NCBI RefSeq assembly: GCF_900110035.1
Contig: NZ_FOCF01000004.1
Coordinates: 306,000-369,999 of the forward strand
Source of the DNA: Sphingomonas gellani
GTDB taxonomy: Bacteria; Pseudomonadota; Alphaproteobacteria; Sphingomonadales; Sphingomonadaceae
Direction: 5' to 3'
DNA: 64,000 nucleotides
Shown here: piece by piece, positions 45,147 through 54,588 of the stretch
How positions within the stretch are numbered: the first letter of the stretch is position 1
How the letters are laid out: each line of letters opens with the position of its first letter
Translations under genes and position numbers: made by a program
Notes under the pieces: model-generated
What the model saw: the letters and a program-made list of their open reading frames with translations, nothing else
What the model was told of the DNA's origin: nothing
The model's database searches: none

Positions 45147-45938
45147 ATGCTCATGCGGCTTGACCAAATCATTGGTGCTACAGCTGGATCCGGGGACGTC
45201 GCCAGGCCAGAACAGGGTCTGATCGTCCGCCAGGCAGGGAGGCTCTTGGCAAAGCGGTGGGCTGGATCCGTGATGGTCGCCGCCGGATCGATCATCTGCG
45301 CCGCAGGTGCCGCCGCGTCGCCTTCCGTCGTCAGCCTCCAGTGCGAGGTGGTGAAATCCCCGGCGTGCGTGGAGGCGAAGGCCTGCCGGTCCGCGGACGG
45401 CGATGTCGGGCAAAGCTATAGCTTCGACCTGGCGGCGATGACGTACCAGGCGCCGCACGATCGGGGCGCGATCACGGAGCTGCAAACAAAGAAGGGCTTC
45501 ATGACCTTCCAGTTGGGCGACGGCAGCTTCTATGTGCACAAGGATGTCGGGGAGGGCGATCCGTTCACGTCGTACCTGTACGGGTCGCCACACGAGATGC
45601 GGAAGCTTCAGTGCACCGCCCGCTACGATCCCATGGTGACGGAGGCGGACGCGGAGGAGCGGCGCCGACTGGCCGGCCATTACTATTTGTCGGGCGTGAT
45701 GGAGACCGCGTCGGAACTGCTGCTCCGCCCGGATGGACGGTTCGCCTGGATCATGAGCTACGGCGCGGTCGATCAGGAGGTGCAGGGCAAGTGGCGGGTC
45801 GATGGCGGCGCCGTGCTGCTGGAAGCGCAGCCGGGTTCAGGCGCCTCGCCAGCGTTTCGGCAGCTGCGGCTGCGGATCGATCATGGTTCATTGCTGCTGA
45901 ACGGTGCTGTTCGAGGGCGCTACGACCGACATCCTTGA
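45147..45938 (+). CDS. secreted hypothetical protein of a sphingomonad type
   Basis: A 263-residue product as drawn; an internal ATG at 45273 would leave a cleaner signal peptide (VAAGSIICAAGAAASP). The C-terminal part contains HYYLSGVMETASELLLRPDGRFAWIMSYGAVDQEVQGKW, split here by eye into a GVMETxSELLLRPDGRF motif seen in other sphingomonad secreted proteins. This looks like a lipocalin-like beta meander. Function is unknown. It lies in a row of small exported proteins. Confidence 0.6.
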   Translation: MLMRLDQIIGATAGSGDVARPEQGLIVRQAGRLLAKRWAGSVMVAAGSIICAAGAAASPSVVSLQCEVVKSPACVEAKACRSADGDVGQSYSFDLAAMTYQAPHDRGAITELQTKKGFMTFQLGDGSFYVHKDVGEGDPFTSYLYGSPHEMRKLQCTARYDPMVTEADAEERRRLAGHYYLSGVMETASELLLRPDGRFAWIMSYGAVDQEVQGKWRVDGGAVLLEAQPGSGASPAFRQLRLRIDHGSLLLNGAVRGRYDRHP

Positions 45939-45970
45939 AGGGCGTCACCGGGAGCGCGCGGCCGACCGGC

Positions 45971-46417
45971 TCAGCATGCCACGGTCCAGCGGCCCAGCAT
46001 TGTGGCCACAGTGCCGCCGCGATCGATCGTGAGGAAGGCCCTCGTGCTGCTGCTATCGGACGCCGCGTTTGTCGAGGTTCGGCCAACCCTGCGGACCTGC
46101 AGCCGGTACTGCGAACAAGCGATGGCGCGCTGTCCCTCGTCGAGCGCTCGGGTGTTCGCTTCCGTAAGCCGGCAGGCGTGAAGACCGCGGGTGTCGCGAA
46201 GCACGAGTTCGGTACCGACAAGCTGGAGATGGTCGAGATTGGCGACATGGAAGGTCGAGGTGCAGCCCGTCTCGGTCGTCGACTCCTCGTCGCTGTTGGT
46301 CAGCGGGAGGAGGGGGCTGCTCGCGCGATCCGCCGGAGCCGATCGAACGGCTGCTGGGGCAAAGGCGCCGCCGGCAACAACGGCTGTGAAGATGGCCGCG
46401 CGGATCAACAGCATCAT
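45971..46417 (-). CDS. secreted hypothetical protein
   Basis: A 148-residue exported protein with a hydrophobic N-terminus (LLIRAAIFTAVVAGGAFAPAAVRS). ATG-ATG at 46417/46414 lies behind AGAGGA. The mature part has Cys in TGCTSTF, HACRLTE, IACSQYR and a C-terminal WTVAC, so two disulphides are possible. It has no recognised family. It converges with the preceding hypothetical and is divergent from the DUF4139 pair. Confidence 0.6.
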   Translation of the reverse strand: MMLLIRAAIFTAVVAGGAFAPAAVRSAPADRASSPLLPLTNSDEESTTETGCTSTFHVANLDHLQLVGTELVLRDTRGLHACRLTEANTRALDEGQRAIACSQYRLQVRRVGRTSTNAASDSSSTRAFLTIDRGGTVATMLGRWTVAC

Positions 46418-46610
46418 ACTTCCTCTTGCTCCATCGTGTTCCTGCGTTGAGGGTAAGACCGTCCGCTCGCAAGTCGCGAAGGTGGGCCTGGTCAACCTGT
46501 ACGCTGCACTTTCTTCGCTCGGCAGAAAATCGGTCGTGAAGCCAGGGTCGCCGCTCGGGCTTTCGCCTCGCGCAAGCAGCCGCTAGCTTCGGCGGAAAGG
46601 GGAAGTCGCA

Positions 46611-47978
46611 ATGCGGAAGTGGTTCGTTCTGGGCGCCGCGCTGTGGCCGGCGGCATCGCTGGCTCAGAGCACGCAGGGCGACGTGCAGGTCACCATCTAC
46701 AACAGCGGCGTATCGCTGGTTCAGGATGCGCGGACACTGACCGTGGCGCAGGGGCGCAGCCGCCAGGAGTTCCCCGATGTATCGGCGCAGATCCGGCCCG
46801 AGACGGTGACCCTGAGCGGCCCGGGCATCGGCATCGTCGAACAGAATTTCGACTTCGACCTGCTGTCGCCCGACAAGTTGATGGAAAAGGCGGTCGGTCA
46901 GGTCATCACCATCGTTCGCACCAACCCGGCCACCGGCGTCGAGACGCGTGAGCAAGCGCGCGTACTGGCCGCGAACGGCGGCATCGTGCTGCAGATCGGG
47001 AACCGCATCGAGGTGCTGCGCGACGACGGCCTGCCCGTGCGCGTTGTCTTCGACAAGGTGCCGGACAATCTGCGCGCGCGGCCCACGCTGTCGGTGACGA
47101 TCGACGCGGCACGTGCCGGGCCGGTACCGGTGCGGCTGTCCTACCTGACCCCCGGGCTCGGCTGGACGAGCGATTACGTCGCGATGTTCGATGAAAAGGC
47201 GGGCACGATCGACGTCCAGGGCTGGGTGACGCTGACCAACAACACCGGCACGACCTTCACCAGGGCGGACACGCTGCTGGTGGCGGGCAATGTCGGGGGT
47301 GCGGCCAACCGCTTCGCATCGGTGGGCGATGGCGCCGCCATCGAACAGGCCGGCACGGAATCGGGGACCCGCCAGCGGCTGGGCGATTTCTATCTGTACC
47401 CGTTGGCAGAGCGGACGACGATCGCCAACGCACAGCAAAAGCAGGTCAGCTTCCTCGACGTAAAGGCGGCGGCGGCGCGCAAGGCGTATGAATTCAACAA
47501 CGGCTGGCTCGGCGGCAACGAGGTACCGCGCAGCGCGGCGACGGCCATCAAGTTCTCGACCTCACGCGCCGGCGGGCTGGGCGACCAGCTGCCCGCCGGG
47601 ACCGTTCGCGTCTACATGCGCGATGCGCGCGGCGATCCGCAGTTCATCGGCGAGAACCGCATTCCACACACGCCGATGGGGTCGTCGATGTCGATCCGCA
47701 CCGGCGAGGCGTTCGACGTCAAGGTCAAGGCCGTCGTGGCCGAACGGACCCGATTGTCGAACCGTCGCTGGCGCACGCGGATGGTCTATACGGTCAGCAA
47801 TGCGCGCGACGTGGCGGTGACCGTCGACCTGGCGCAGGACGGACTTTGGGGCGACGTCAGGATCACCGATCAGAGCCTGGCCGGTGAACGTGTCTCGGCC
47901 GATCGGGTGGAATGGAAGGTTCCGGTCGCCGCGAACGGCACGACCGATCTGACGGCGACGTTCGACTCGCGGTACTGA
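46611..47978 (+). CDS. DUF4139 domain protein (paralogue 1)
   Basis: Exported protein of 455 residues with signal RKWFVLGAALWPAASLAQS and ribosome site GGAAAGGGGAAG. DUF4139 character shows in VTIYNSGVSLVQDARTLTVAQG at the N-terminus, LSYLTPGLGWTSDYVAMFDE in the middle, and VRVYMRDARGDPQFIGENRI with VDLAQDGLWGDVRITD at the end. Related proteins are annotated mucoidy-inhibitor (MuiA)-like; function is not established. It is followed immediately by a divergent paralogue. Confidence 0.75.
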   Translation: MRKWFVLGAALWPAASLAQSTQGDVQVTIYNSGVSLVQDARTLTVAQGRSRQEFPDVSAQIRPETVTLSGPGIGIVEQNFDFDLLSPDKLMEKAVGQVITIVRTNPATGVETREQARVLAANGGIVLQIGNRIEVLRDDGLPVRVVFDKVPDNLRARPTLSVTIDAARAGPVPVRLSYLTPGLGWTSDYVAMFDEKAGTIDVQGWVTLTNNTGTTFTRADTLLVAGNVGGAANRFASVGDGAAIEQAGTESGTRQRLGDFYLYPLAERTTIANAQQKQVSFLDVKAAAARKAYEFNNGWLGGNEVPRSAATAIKFSTSRAGGLGDQLPAGTVRVYMRDARGDPQFIGENRIPHTPMGSSMSIRTGEAFDVKVKAVVAERTRLSNRRWRTRMVYTVSNARDVAVTVDLAQDGLWGDVRITDQSLAGERVSADRVEWKVPVAANGTTDLTATFDSRY

Positions 47979-47980
47979 GC

Positions 47981-49729
47981 GTGCTGCGCTGGTTCTGGCT
48001 GCTGTTGTTGCTGGCCCTGCCGTGGCTGGCGCTGCCGTCGCTCGCCCATGCGGAGCCACAGGTCGTGATCTCGCGCGATGTCGCCGATGTCGCGGTGACG
48101 GTGTACCGCGATCCCTACCGCGTGGGTGCGATGAACGCGAACTGGCCGGGCGGGTACGCGCTGATCACCGAAACCCGCACGATCAGCGTGCCGCAGGGCG
48201 ACAGCCAGATCCGCTTCGAGAACGTGGCCGAAGGGCTGCTGCCGGAAACCGCCATCGTCACCGGCCTGCCTGGCGACGTGCGCGAGAAGAACCGCGATGC
48301 GCGGCTCATTTCGCCCGCCGGGCTGATCGATGCGTATCTCAAACGGCGCGTGTTGCTGCGACGTACCGACCCGGCGACCGGCAAGGTTCGTGGATCGACG
48401 GCCATCGTCCAGGCCGGCCCGGATGGCGGCGTGATCCTGCAAACCGCCGACGGCGTGGAAGCGTTGCACTGTTCGGGCTTGCCGGAGCGTATCCTCTACG
48501 ACCGTGTGCCCGACACGCTGACGGCCCGGCCGACCCTGTCCATTCTCACCCATGCCGCTCGACCGGTCACCGCGACCGTCCAGCTGACGTACATGGCGCA
48601 GGGCTTTGACTGGTCGGCGAATTATGTCGGGCAACTGGCACCTCGTGGCGACACCATCGGGCTGTTCGCCTGGCTGACGGTCGCAAATGGCGGGCAGCAG
48701 AGTTTTCGCGATGCGCGGCTTCAGGTCATCGCCGGCAAGCCGAACAAACGGGAGAACAATCCGCCGCCGCCGCCGCCATCCGCCTGGCTGGACCTGCAAT
48801 GCTGGCCCGCCGACGTGACGAGTACCCATCCCAAGCAGACGTTCACGCCGATGCCGCTGCCCAAAGGCACCGATCTCGCTGCGTTCAACAGCGTGGGCAG
48901 CAATGCGCCCGGCAGTTTCGAGACGCGCAAGCAACGGCGAGCACGGGAAAAGGCGGAGCGGGAGGCGGCGCGCTATGCCGATGATGCAGGTGCGGACATC
49001 GTCGTGACCGGCAGTGCCGTTCGCTCGTCGCATCGGCGTGAGCGCCTGCAGTTCGCAGCGATGCCGGCGCCACCCCCGCCGCCACCGCCACCACCACCTC
49101 CGCCGCCTCCCCCCGCACCGGCCTCACCGGTCACGATCGCAGGCGGCGCACAGGCGGCGGTCGAGGCACTGGGCGACCTCAAACTGTACCGCGTGCCGAT
49201 GCGCGTCACCGTCGCGGCGCAGGCCCAGAAGCAGGTGGCGATGCTAGTCCAGCCCGACGCCGCCTTCGACCGAATCTACATTCTCGATCTGACACGAAGC
49301 GTGCCGCCGACGCGCATCGTGCAGTCCACACCGTTCGAGCTGCGCGCTCGCAACGTGGCCAAGTCAGGTCTGGGCGTCCCGCTACCCGCCGGCATGGTCG
49401 CCCTGTTCGCGAGCGGTCCGCGACGCAGCCTGTATGCGGGCGAAGCATCGATCGACGATCTGGCGGTGGGCGAGCGCGTCGTGCTGCGCTTCGGCGACAG
49501 CCCCGACGTCAGCTGGACGCTCACGCGCATCGCCGACGCCAAGGAACGGGAGCAATGGCGCCTCGATACCAGCAACGCGCGCGAGATGGCCGTCAGGGTC
49601 GAGGTCATGCTGCCGTTCGGGGTCGAGGAAAAGCCTGCGAACGCCGAGCGGCGAGGTCAAGGTTGGGTGCTGCCCGTCGATGTCATGCCAAACGGCACAA
49701 GCAGCATCACCTACGCGATAAAGCGGTAG
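47981..49729 (+). CDS. DUF4139 domain protein with polyproline insert (paralogue 2)
   Basis: A 582-residue paralogue starting at GTG 47981, two bases after the previous stop, with signal LRWFWLLLLLALPWLALPSLAHAE. It shares VTVYRDPYR, VQLTYMAQGFDWSANYVG and the C-terminal ANGTSSITY-type end (MPNGTSSITYAIKR). An insert of about 130 residues separates the halves. It contains a PPPPPP run, a basic helix ETRKQRRAREKAEREAARY, an IVVTGSAVR segment like a TonB box, and a long run of prolines around 49067-49110. The insert may span the periplasm or contact TonB-like partners; this is speculation. Confidence 0.72.
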   Translation: MLRWFWLLLLLALPWLALPSLAHAEPQVVISRDVADVAVTVYRDPYRVGAMNANWPGGYALITETRTISVPQGDSQIRFENVAEGLLPETAIVTGLPGDVREKNRDARLISPAGLIDAYLKRRVLLRRTDPATGKVRGSTAIVQAGPDGGVILQTADGVEALHCSGLPERILYDRVPDTLTARPTLSILTHAARPVTATVQLTYMAQGFDWSANYVGQLAPRGDTIGLFAWLTVANGGQQSFRDARLQVIAGKPNKRENNPPPPPPSAWLDLQCWPADVTSTHPKQTFTPMPLPKGTDLAAFNSVGSNAPGSFETRKQRRAREKAEREAARYADDAGADIVVTGSAVRSSHRRERLQFAAMPAPPPPPPPPPPPPPPPAPASPVTIAGGAQAAVEALGDLKLYRVPMRVTVAAQAQKQVAMLVQPDAAFDRIYILDLTRSVPPTRIVQSTPFELRARNVAKSGLGVPLPAGMVALFASGPRRSLYAGEASIDDLAVGERVVLRFGDSPDVSWTLTRIADAKEREQWRLDTSNAREMAVRVEVMLPFGVEEKPANAERRGQGWVLPVDVMPNGTSSITYAIKR

Positions 49730-49860
49730 ACTAGTCGCCGCGCAATAAGGGGCACGCCGGGGCCTAGTTTAACAAGCATGAACGGGCGTCTGTCCCCGAT
49801 AACCGCGCGAAGGTACCAAGCGCTCGCGTTGAATGGTGCCGAACCAGAAGACTTCCCGCG

Positions 49861-50253
49861 TCAGCGCTCCCGATCCGCTCCGTATGATGGCCCCTCTTTC
49901 GAACGTCCTTTCTGCCACGGCCAGCGTCCGTCGATCTCGACTTCCAGCGAGAAGCTCAGGAAGGTCCTGATCAGAACGATGCCGGCAAGGACCAGGAGGC
50001 TTTCGATCGTCGGTTCGACTGCCACCGTGTTGATGATGTCAGCCGCAACGAGGAATTCCAGGCCCAACAGGATTGATCGGCCAAGACCCGAACGGAAGTC
50101 GGCGACGAGCGTTGCCCGGTCCGTCACGCCTCTGGCAAGTCCGATGATGAAAACCGCCAGCGTCCCGAACGCGCCCACCACTATGATGGCCGTGCCGACG
50201 ACCTCGACGGCGCTCGTCGCCAGGCGAATCAAACCAGCTTCGTTCGTGAACAT
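49861..50253 (-). CDS. DUF1622 membrane protein
   Basis: A 130-residue integral membrane protein with three hydrophobic segments: VEVVGTAIIVVGAFGTLAVFIIGLA, LLGLEFLVAADIINTVAV and LLVLAGIVLIRTFLSFSLEVEI. This is the usual DUF1622 pattern, ending in the family's FLSFSLEVEIDGRWPW. Function is unknown. It is a single-gene unit on the minus strand. Confidence 0.85.
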   Translation of the reverse strand: MFTNEAGLIRLATSAVEVVGTAIIVVGAFGTLAVFIIGLARGVTDRATLVADFRSGLGRSILLGLEFLVAADIINTVAVEPTIESLLVLAGIVLIRTFLSFSLEVEIDGRWPWQKGRSKEGPSYGADRER

Positions 50254-50393
50254 GGCGCGTCATGCATCAACGCTATCGAAGGCACAATTTGCGGTGGCGC
50301 CGACTCCGCATCGCAGGGACGGATAAGGGTCTGAAGTCGATAGGCGGGCGATCTCTGACGAATACGGGTCAGGAGATCGGCTGTTGTTGCCCC

Positions 50394-50805
50394 CTAATTA
50401 GCTGACAGGGCCTCGCGGGTTGCCGCGATGAACTCGCGTGGTGAGCTGTAGCCGAGGGCGCGGTGTGGATGCACCTCGTTATAGTGGTCAATCCAGTCTG
50501 GCAGCTGGGCAATGACAGTATGCGCATCGGGCCTAGGGCTCACGCGGACGTAGTCGCGCTTGAGGGTGCGGACGAACGCCTCGGCCACGCCGTTGGACTG
50601 CGGGCTGCTGAGCGGTGTCGTGAGCGGGAGCAGCCCGATGCCGCGGGCAAAGGTGCGGGTGTCGCGCGCGGTATAGCAGCTACCGTTATCCGTCAGCCAC
50701 TCGATTGGCTGGGGCACGCGGTTCACCCGACCGTAGCGGTGCTCGACGGTAGCGACCATCAGGTCCTGGACGTCCTCGGCGGTGATGCCGCTAACCGGAA
50801 TGCCA
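50394..50805 (-). pseudogene. IS3-family transposase OrfB, C-terminal remnant
   Basis: The last about 135 residues of an rve-type integrase core. It has GITAEDVQDLMVATVEHRYG, EWLTDNGSCYTARDTRTFA, TTPLSSPQSNGVAEAFVRTL and the end HYNEVHPHRALGYSSPREFI, so the second Asp and the Glu of the DDE triad are retained. The N-terminal part, including the first Asp, is missing. At about 50805 the frame runs into unrelated sequence that is the antisense of a sulfatase remnant. The transposase is truncated and not functional. One IS end should lie near 50384-50410. Confidence 0.82.
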
Positions 50806-51044
50806 TGAGCCACTTCCGGATATTCCCAACTCTGCTGGAACTCATGGGTTACGATGCCGAGGAGACGCGGCGGATCTACGGAGCACCCTTGGATGACCCT
50901 GCAGAGGACGAGTTCTCGTTCAACATGCTTTTCAACACTCGACTTGGCCGCAAGCCTGAATGGCAACATATCGATCTGAGCAAGACCAGCTCCACCCGCG
51001 AGGACTTTCGGGGCACCTCAACAAGTCCGATGTCGGGGCTTTAA
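50806..51044 (+). pseudogene. sulfatase / phosphoethanolamine-transferase family, C-terminal remnant
   Basis: Reading plus from the IS junction, SHFRIFPTLLELMGYDAEE, IYGAPLDDPAEDEF and GRKPEWQHIDLSK match the C-terminal end of membrane sulfatase-like transferases. Everything upstream has been lost, replaced by the IS3 remnant. The end after DLSK looks degraded. Roughly 75 residues remain, with no catalytic site. Confidence 0.62.
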
Positions 51045-51412
51045 AACGAGCCTTGAAATACCTGCTTTGTCGCCTTGAGGTAGAAAACCATGGCGCTAGA
51101 CGTAAGGGGGCCGGCTGACCGAGGCGGCTGCAAGGAGCTTGGGTACGCATGGTACCCGTAAGCTCTCGCCGCGTTCGTCCTTCAGTTAACCACCGCAGGA
51201 CTCGCACATGTGCCAGCGTCGACGGCCTGCTGCAGCGGCCGCCAAGAGTTCCCGCTGGCAGCGGTGACGACCATTCAATGCGCCGAAGCAGGCCTGGCGC
51301 AGAGCGGGGTTCCGCCCCGAAGACGGCAGATGCGGTCTAAATCCGACCGGCTCGTCCAAAAAACAGGTGCCAACTCAGACCAACCCGCACGCGAATCATG
51401 GCCGGAGAAGTT
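51045..51412. other. non-coding stretch beside the IS remnant
   Basis: No supported gene. The notable element is an imperfect hairpin at 51134-51164: GAGCTTGGGTAC, loop GCATG, GTACCC, a two-base bulge, then AAGCTC. Near 51359-51364, a run of six A (T6 on the minus strand) may end transcription of the GH29 operon, without a clear stem. Confidence 0.4.
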
Positions 51413-53323
51413 TCAGGGGGCCGCGATGGCGCTGATACCTGCGATCGCCAGTTTCTGTGCCGGAACCGCTGTCGCGGAAAAGGACAGGCGAAGGAAGCGC
51501 GCGCGTAGGGGAGCATCGAAGGCGATCCTCTGGGTCGCAAGCGCGTAGGCGATGTTGGCGAACTCTCCCGTCGCGGCCACATCCCATGTCTGGCCGTCCA
51601 GGCTCGTCTCGCAGAGGTAGCCGGCCGGCGGCGCAACACCCTTCGCCACGGTGCGCGAGGGCGTCAGGCTGAACCCGGCCAGCCGATGGGTCGCGCCCAT
51701 GTCTACGGTGATGCTGGCCGGAGCGGCGAGGTTCGGCGCGGGCACCGTCCAGCGTGTCGCGGCATCATCGTCCAGCACCGCCTCCGCCCCGGGCGCGGAC
51801 GCCGCGACGATACGCCACTGTCGGGTCGACAGCAGGTTCGGGTCGCTGGACCGTACAGGCGCCACCGTCGCGGGCGCGATTTGGCGGAACAGCGCCACTT
51901 CTGAAATAGCGGGGCAGGCCGGCGCCTCCAGTATCACCAGCCTCAGGCGGCGGGCGGAGATGGGCGCTGGCAAGCGGATGATGCGCTGGGCGCCGATCGA
52001 CTGATGCTCTCCCAGCCTGTGCCATTGACCGTCGACCTCCGCCTCGACCGCAAAGCGGGTGACGCGCGCGCCGAGCGGCAGATGCTCGCGCAACCGGATC
52101 AGGTCGAATGCCCGGCCCGGCGGCAGGTCCAGCGTCAGCGTCGGCGTGCGGTCGGCGTCCGGCGTCGACCAATAGGTGTCGCGCCGCCCGTCCAGCACGC
52201 GGCCGGCGGCAAAGGCCGGGCCCCGCTCGGCGGTAGCGGTCGCCGTCGCTCCCTGCGCCAGGTCGGTCGCATAGGTCGCCGCCTGTGCCGCGCCAAACGC
52301 GCGCAGCACCGCGACATCGATGTCCGCCAAGCGCCCGCGTCGGTCGGGCGGCAGGTTCAGGTTCAGGTTGGTGCCGCGCCCAACCGACTCATCGTACAGG
52401 GTCAGCAGCCTGTCGGGAGTCTTGACCTTGGCGTCCTCATCGGCGTGGTAGAACCAGCCGGGCCGGATCGATACGTCCGTCTCCGCCGGCCACCATAGGG
52501 GCGCGCCCCGCACCCCGCTGTTCCCCTCGCTCTGCACATAAGGGTGGTTCGGCATGGTCGGCCAGCAGGGGTCGCCCGCCACCCCATCCTCGTTTCCGAC
52601 CCAGCGCACGTCCGCACCGAGCGGGTCGAAGGTGCAGGCCATCGGCTGGTGCCGGTGGACCAGCGCGATGGTTGCGGGCCAGTCATAATAGCGCGGCGCG
52701 TCGATCTTTCGCGTATCGCGCGCGCCGCCATAATAGCCGTCCCCGCCATTGGCGCCGTCGAACCAGAATTCGAACAGTTCGCCATAGCCGGTGCACAGCT
52801 CCACGATCTGTTTGCGGAAATACTCTACATAGGCGGGGCGGCCATATTCCGCATGGTTCCGGTCCCACGGCGACAGGTACAGGCCGAACGACAGTCCGGC
52901 GCGGCGCGTCGCCCGCTCCATCTCCCGCACGATGTCGCCCTTGCCGTTCCTGTAAGGACTGTTGCGGATGCAATGTTCCGTCAGCCGGGTGGGCCACAGG
53001 CAGAAGCCGTCATGATGCTTGGCGGTCAGGATGATGCCGCGCATCCCCCCCGCCTTCGCCGCCGCGACGATCTGGTCGGCGGAAAAGTCGGTCGGGTCGA
53101 ACAGCGACGGGCTTTCGTCGCCATAGCCCCATTCGCGGTCGGTGAAGGTGTTGATGGAAAAGTGGACGAACGCGTACTGCTCGCGCGCATGCCAGGCGAG
53201 CTGGCGGACGGAGGGCGTCGCACCCCATGGCCGAGGCGGCGCGATGCCTGCTGCGCCGAACGCGGGCACGGCGGCCGTCGCAAGGCCCGAGGCGATAAGG
53301 GTCCGGCGGGACAGGTCGGTCAT
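51413..53323 (-). CDS. GH29 alpha-L-fucosidase with discoidin-like domain
   Basis: Retaining exo-fucosidase of 636 residues with a Tat signal (LSRRTLIASGLATAAVPAFG). The GH29 barrel has FVHFSINTFTDREWGYG, LTAKHHDGFCLW (101-110) and LFEFWFDGANGG, with D189 as probable nucleophile. After about residue 345 come two beta-sandwich regions with F5/8-type C character (RVLDGRRDTYWSTPDADRTPTLTLDL; AVLDDDAATRWTVP). It is the last gene of the N-glycan operon, and its ATG overlaps the decayed GH92 stop (ATGA). It should remove alpha-1,3/1,6 or terminal fucose from N-glycans. It appears intact. Confidence 0.92.
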   Translation of the reverse strand: MTDLSRRTLIASGLATAAVPAFGAAGIAPPRPWGATPSVRQLAWHAREQYAFVHFSINTFTDREWGYGDESPSLFDPTDFSADQIVAAAKAGGMRGIILTAKHHDGFCLWPTRLTEHCIRNSPYRNGKGDIVREMERATRRAGLSFGLYLSPWDRNHAEYGRPAYVEYFRKQIVELCTGYGELFEFWFDGANGGDGYYGGARDTRKIDAPRYYDWPATIALVHRHQPMACTFDPLGADVRWVGNEDGVAGDPCWPTMPNHPYVQSEGNSGVRGAPLWWPAETDVSIRPGWFYHADEDAKVKTPDRLLTLYDESVGRGTNLNLNLPPDRRGRLADIDVAVLRAFGAAQAATYATDLAQGATATATAERGPAFAAGRVLDGRRDTYWSTPDADRTPTLTLDLPPGRAFDLIRLREHLPLGARVTRFAVEAEVDGQWHRLGEHQSIGAQRIIRLPAPISARRLRLVILEAPACPAISEVALFRQIAPATVAPVRSSDPNLLSTRQWRIVAASAPGAEAVLDDDAATRWTVPAPNLAAPASITVDMGATHRLAGFSLTPSRTVAKGVAPPAGYLCETSLDGQTWDVAATGEFANIAYALATQRIAFDAPLRARFLRLSFSATAVPAQKLAIAGISAIAAP

Positions 53324-54586
53324 GCGAAAACTCCGTGAGTCGGGGCCGGGCCGCCGAAGGATGGCGACCGGTCGGCGCCGAAGCGGCGGTTCGGTGCGGT
53401 CGGCGTGGTAAAGACAGGCGTGACGCCGCGGATCAGCACGTCATGCGATATCCAGCTTCTGGTCCACGGCCTGCCGGTCCGGCGGACCGCCGTGAGATAG
53501 GGTGTGCGGGCGCTGTTGCGCGGTGCCTTGATCGTCTCCGTGTGGCTCTCACCCACGCGCACGGTCGCGCGCTCGAACAGTGGTGAGCCGAAGACATGGC
53601 CCGCCTCCACCGGATCGACGGGATAGAGGCTCGGCGCAGAGGATACGAACCGGGCGCTCATCTGGCCGCGATCGTCGTTGCCGATGATGCCGTCGGAGGC
53701 GTGGCGGTACCTCTGGGTACAGCGACCGGACCATTGCCTTTGTTTTCCACGGGCGCCGACATGGGCGTACAGACAGGGCCCGTGCTGTGCCGGCTCGTCC
53801 GCATAAGCGTATTGATCCGCCAGCCCGGCCATGTCCGGCGGCGGTTTTGCGGGCTGAGGAGAGAGGGGGCGGAGAACAGCGCGTCTAGCTTGCGCTTGAA
53901 TGCCGCACCGCCGCCCACGTGCGCGATCAGGCCATCGATGTCGTGCCGGTCCGGAGACGCCGCCTGCCAGGCGGGCATCGGCATGTGGTCGAATCGAACG
54001 GAATCATAAGTCGACCGCCACCCGCCATTGGTGACGCGGCGCCGGGTGAACCCGATGCCGACGTCGGTCGCCTTCGCCCAATTTCTCGCGCGCTTCAGCA
54101 GACGGTCTACATCGGTTCCCGCACCGGCCTGTCGCACGATGCGATGAGCTGCCCAATCGCTATAGGCATATTCCTGCGTGCGGCTGACGTTCTCGTTCCA
54201 TTTTTCGGCGGCCACATAGCTCGGCCGATCCAACAGGTAGCGGTTGCGGCTATCGGAGCGGTCCGGGGCGGTGATGTCGAACGAACGGTGACGGATGGCG
54301 GCCCATGCCGGGGCATAGTCGCCCTGGATGCCGTTCGCCTGGGCTTCCGTCAGCACCGGAACCGCGTACCAGCCGATTGTGGTCGCGGTCTCCACACCCT
54401 GCGACGGCCAGACCGGCGACCCGAGTGGGGTCCGCTGCGCCTGGCGGATCAGGTCGGCCATCAGGCTCTGCGCGACGTCAGGTGCGATACCAGCGGCGGA
54501 CGCCCGTCGGGGAAGGGGCGCGCGATCGCCAGCGCCGATCCGGCGGCAACGGCCAGCCCGCCGGCCTGCGCCGTGCGACGCCTCAC
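53320..54586 (-). pseudogene. GH92 alpha-mannosidase, internally deleted and frameshifted
   Basis: Three frames hold pieces of one GH92 gene. 54586-54461 encodes the signal and N-terminus (RRRTAQAGGLAVAAGSALAI, FPDGRPPLVSH). From about 54490 the frame changes to PDVAQSLMADLIRQ and runs to about 53840, with VWPSQGVETATTIGWYAVPV and YAYSDWAAHRIV. A second shift leads to QYAYADEPAQH, DGIIGNDDRGQMSA and YPVDPVEAGHVFGSPLFERATV. Several hundred residues between N-terminus and middle, including most of the substrate-binding N domain, are absent. Intact GH92 proteins are about 750 residues. It would have removed alpha-1,2-mannose from N-glycans. Start GTG 54586 follows GH3 closely and its end still overlaps GH29. 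Confidence 0.85.
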
Positions 54587-54588
54587 GA

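Noticed and set aside
49060..49115. CCG/CCA-rich repeat as a microsatellite
   Set aside because: It encodes the polyproline run inside the intact DUF4139 frame, so it is treated as protein sequence.
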